Shown: positions 5,719 to 7,134 of the stretch, one piece after another
How positions within the stretch are numbered: the first letter of the stretch is position 1
How the letters are laid out: the number at the start of each line of letters is the position of its first letter
Origin: JBEKYH01 sp049511115
GTDB taxonomy: Bacteria; Planctomycetota; Phycisphaerae; Tepidisphaerales; Tepidisphaeraceae
Assembly: GCA_049511115.1 (NCBI GenBank)
Contig: JBEKYH010000265.1
Coordinates: 1 to 7,134, forward strand
Direction: 5' to 3'
DNA length: 7,134 nucleotides
Program-made: the position numbers and the translations under genes
The notes under the pieces: model-generated
Seen by the model: the letters and a program-made list of their open reading frames with translations, nothing else
The model's database searches: none
Told to the model about the DNA's origin: nothing

Positions 5719-6363
5719 ATGGCTCTACCGAAACGACGTTTAGTTCTATTCGCCCTGATTGCCCTTGCCTCAGCTATTGGCAAATCCGCCTCTGCCGCCG
5801 CGCCGGCAACTCTGCCTGATACACAACCCACCGCTGACCACGGCGGCACGATCGGCGGCGTGCGCATTACAGTGGCGATGGAAAACAAGGAGATAAAGAT
5901 CGGCGAGCCTGTAGTCCTGGACGTTTTCGTCGACAACTTCAGCAGCAGTAGACGTCTCGTAATCGACGGGGAGGCCGAACAGCAACTCGCCATTGCGATC
6001 CGTGATTCAAAGGAAAGGGCCGTGCCATGGACGCGACTGGGGGCGGCGGACCAAGATCCGAACAAGTCTCGCTATGTCTCAGGAGATTTCATCATTCCCC
6101 CAATGAAGACTTGGTGTTATCGGCTTAGGCTAGACGAGTTAGCGGATTTAACAAAGGACGATACATACACAGCGGCTGTGAGTATCAAGATTCGCCAGAG
6201 ACAGCCACTTACTCCGCCAGAGATGTGGGAGAAGACCCTTGAATCGAATCAGGCAACGTTTGTAATAACCGGGTCAATAGAATCGCATGCCAGGCCAATT
6301 GAGTCTGACTTGATTTCGACAGGTGACCAGTCGCCCACGACGCGCCCGAGTGCCGGACCCTAG
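5719..6363 (+). CDS. Secreted single-domain (BsuPI/Ig-like) protein, duplicate of the first half of its neighbour
   Basis: A 214-residue exported protein very similar to residues 4-205 of the preceding gene product. The signal peptide (KRRLVLFALIALASAIGKSA, ending near Ala27), the TLPDTQPT linker and one domain (about 44-184) are all present. The domain shows IGEPVVLDV (61-69), AIAIRD leading to VPWTR (102-106), CYRLRLDELADLT (133-145), TYTAAVSIK (149-157) and TLESNQATF (173-181). The tail SPTTRPSAGP corresponds to the inter-domain linker of the neighbour, so the gene ends exactly where a second domain would begin. ATG 5719 is chosen because it gives a clean signal peptide and aligns with the start of the paralogue. 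TTG 5647 would add 24 residues encoded by the duplicated leader and a fossil gene end, so it is rejected. The ribosome-binding site is weak (GACG where the paralogue has GAGG). Function unknown. Confidence 0.83.
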   Translation: MALPKRRLVLFALIALASAIGKSASAAAPATLPDTQPTADHGGTIGGVRITVAMENKEIKIGEPVVLDVFVDNFSSSRRLVIDGEAEQQLAIAIRDSKERAVPWTRLGAADQDPNKSRYVSGDFIIPPMKTWCYRLRLDELADLTKDDTYTAAVSIKIRQRQPLTPPEMWEKTLESNQATFVITGSIESHARPIESDLISTGDQSPTTRPSAGP

Positions 6364-6386
6364 CCATCCACCTATCCCCCGCCCCC

Positions 6387-7134
6387 TCACCTCACCTCAA
6401 TCCGCGCCGTCATAGCATGCGTCTTCCCCGGCTCCAGCGTCACCGCGTGATCCGCCACATTGCACGTCTCCACGCACACCATTCCCGGCCACTCATCATC
6501 GCCGAAATCGGCCATCGCTTTTGCCTTGGCGATCCAGGGGTTCCAGACCACGGTGGCGTCGGAGTTCTCCTTGGCGACGACGATCTTTCGGCCCCAGACG
6601 GGGTCGTTGACGGTGCACTCAGATTGGGTGGCCAGGTAGACGCGGTCGGTTTCGCCGGTGATGACAATTGGCTCTGGGCCTTGCTGCTTGCGCTTGAAGC
6701 CGTCGACTTTGTCGATGTAGGTCACGCCGGCCAGGCCGGTGATGGAGGCGTTGCGGATGTCGCCGATGGCGAGATACGTGTGCAGGGCCTCTTCAAACCG
6801 GAACGGCACGGCGCCCGTGTTGGTCACCGTCAGCGTCATGGTCAGCGTCTTTTCGGCGGCAATCGTAAAGCGCAGGGCGAAATCATACGGCCAGGTCTCG
6901 CGGGTGAGATTGGAGCTGACCAGTTCCAGCGTAAGCGCGCAGGCCCCGTCGGGGCGCTTGTCGCAGTTGATCACATTCCACGGCATCACGCGGGCAAAGC
7001 CGTGCGCGGGGGACTGGGGGTATCCCTCGCGGGCGCCGAACCAGGGGAAAATAATCGGCACGCCGCCGCGAATGGCCTTGCCGGCGGCGAAGTTGCTGGC
7101 CTTGCTCATGAAGAGCACATCGTTCTGACCGGTT
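6387..7134 (-). CDS. D-hexose-6-phosphate mutarotase / aldose-1-epimerase family (YeaD type), N-terminus outside window
   Basis: The minus-strand frame runs open to the right edge. The GTG at 7118 is internal, because homologous sequence (GQNDVLFMSKASNF) continues before it and the family normally has some 40-50 more residues. Counting from 7118, the signature AIRGGVPIIFPWFG (15-28) and AHGFARVMPW (38-47) identify the YeaD / YMR099C type. His113 in ALHTYL and Glu217 in MVCVETCN fit the catalytic His-Glu pair known for hexose-6-phosphate mutarotases. The enzyme interconverts alpha and beta anomers of phosphorylated hexoses, mainly glucose 6-phosphate in studied members, in the cytoplasm. It converges with the secreted-protein array with only 23 bases between the stop codons. 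No signal peptide can be assessed. Confidence 0.93.
   Translation of the reverse strand, partial: TGQNDVLFMSKASNFAAGKAIRGGVPIIFPWFGAREGYPQSPAHGFARVMPWNVINCDKRPDGACALTLELVSSNLTRETWPYDFALRFTIAAEKTLTMTLTVTNTGAVPFRFEEALHTYLAIGDIRNASITGLAGVTYIDKVDGFKRKQQGPEPIVITGETDRVYLATQSECTVNDPVWGRKIVVAKENSDATVVWNPWIAKAKAMADFGDDEWPGMVCVETCNVADHAVTLEPGKTHAMTARIEVR

Noticed and set aside
6364..6386. Bidirectional terminator between the convergent genes
   Set aside because: The 23 bases are C-rich and contain no stem-loop.
6739..7128. 129-residue plus-strand frame opposite the mutarotase
   Set aside because: Antisense shadow of a clearly recognisable enzyme gene.
1..7134. CRISPR array, tRNA, rRNA, riboswitch or transposase gene
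   Set aside because: I looked for regularly spaced repeats, cloverleaf-like segments and transposase motifs and saw none; the repeats present are palindromes, not spaced arrays.

Overview
The window is GC-rich bacterial DNA. It holds seven complete genes on the plus strand or entering from the left edge, and one convergent gene entering from the right edge. The best guess for the host is a member of the Planctomycetota, perhaps Phycisphaerae or Tepidisphaerales. This is inference from the small secreted proteins rich in TLP-x-TQP / ATRP linkers, the mix of orphan secreted paralogues with ordinary sugar-metabolism genes, and the dispersed G-A-rich and REP-like palindromes. No rRNA, tRNA or universal marker gene is present to prove it.

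Left part (1-2122): the C-terminal part of a polytopic membrane protein is followed by a long imperfect palindrome (667-777). Next comes a Gfo/Idh/MocA-family NAD(P)-dependent oxidoreductase (858-1886). Its stop codon lies inside a second, single-armed copy of the same repeat family (1884-1920). A second, unrelated REP-like palindrome follows (1977-2095). The oxidoreductase is therefore bracketed by dispersed repeats.

Middle part (2123-3322): a compact, probably co-transcribed trio. It consists of a DCC-family (DUF393, YuxK-like) thiol-disulfide protein and two short EamA/SMR-type four-helix membrane proteins. The first two genes overlap by GTGA and the third starts shortly after. The pair of half-size transporters resembles heteromeric ArnE/ArnF-type flippases in size and layout.

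Right part (3388-6363): three consecutive secreted proteins of unknown function with 2, 2 and 1 copies of what appears to be one beta-sandwich domain. Four signature blocks line up across all five copies, which suggests a BsuPI/Ig-like adhesion or inhibitor module. The third gene duplicates the first half of the second. Its upstream DNA still carries the duplicated leader and a fossil of the 3' end (SATQPSN-stop) of the gene that normally precedes it. This locally expanding array is the most unusual content of the window.

Far right (6387-7134, minus strand): an aldose-1-epimerase-like D-hexose-6-phosphate mutarotase (YeaD type), cut at its N-terminus by the window edge and convergent with the array.

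No defence system, CRISPR array, complete transposon or RNA gene was recognised.
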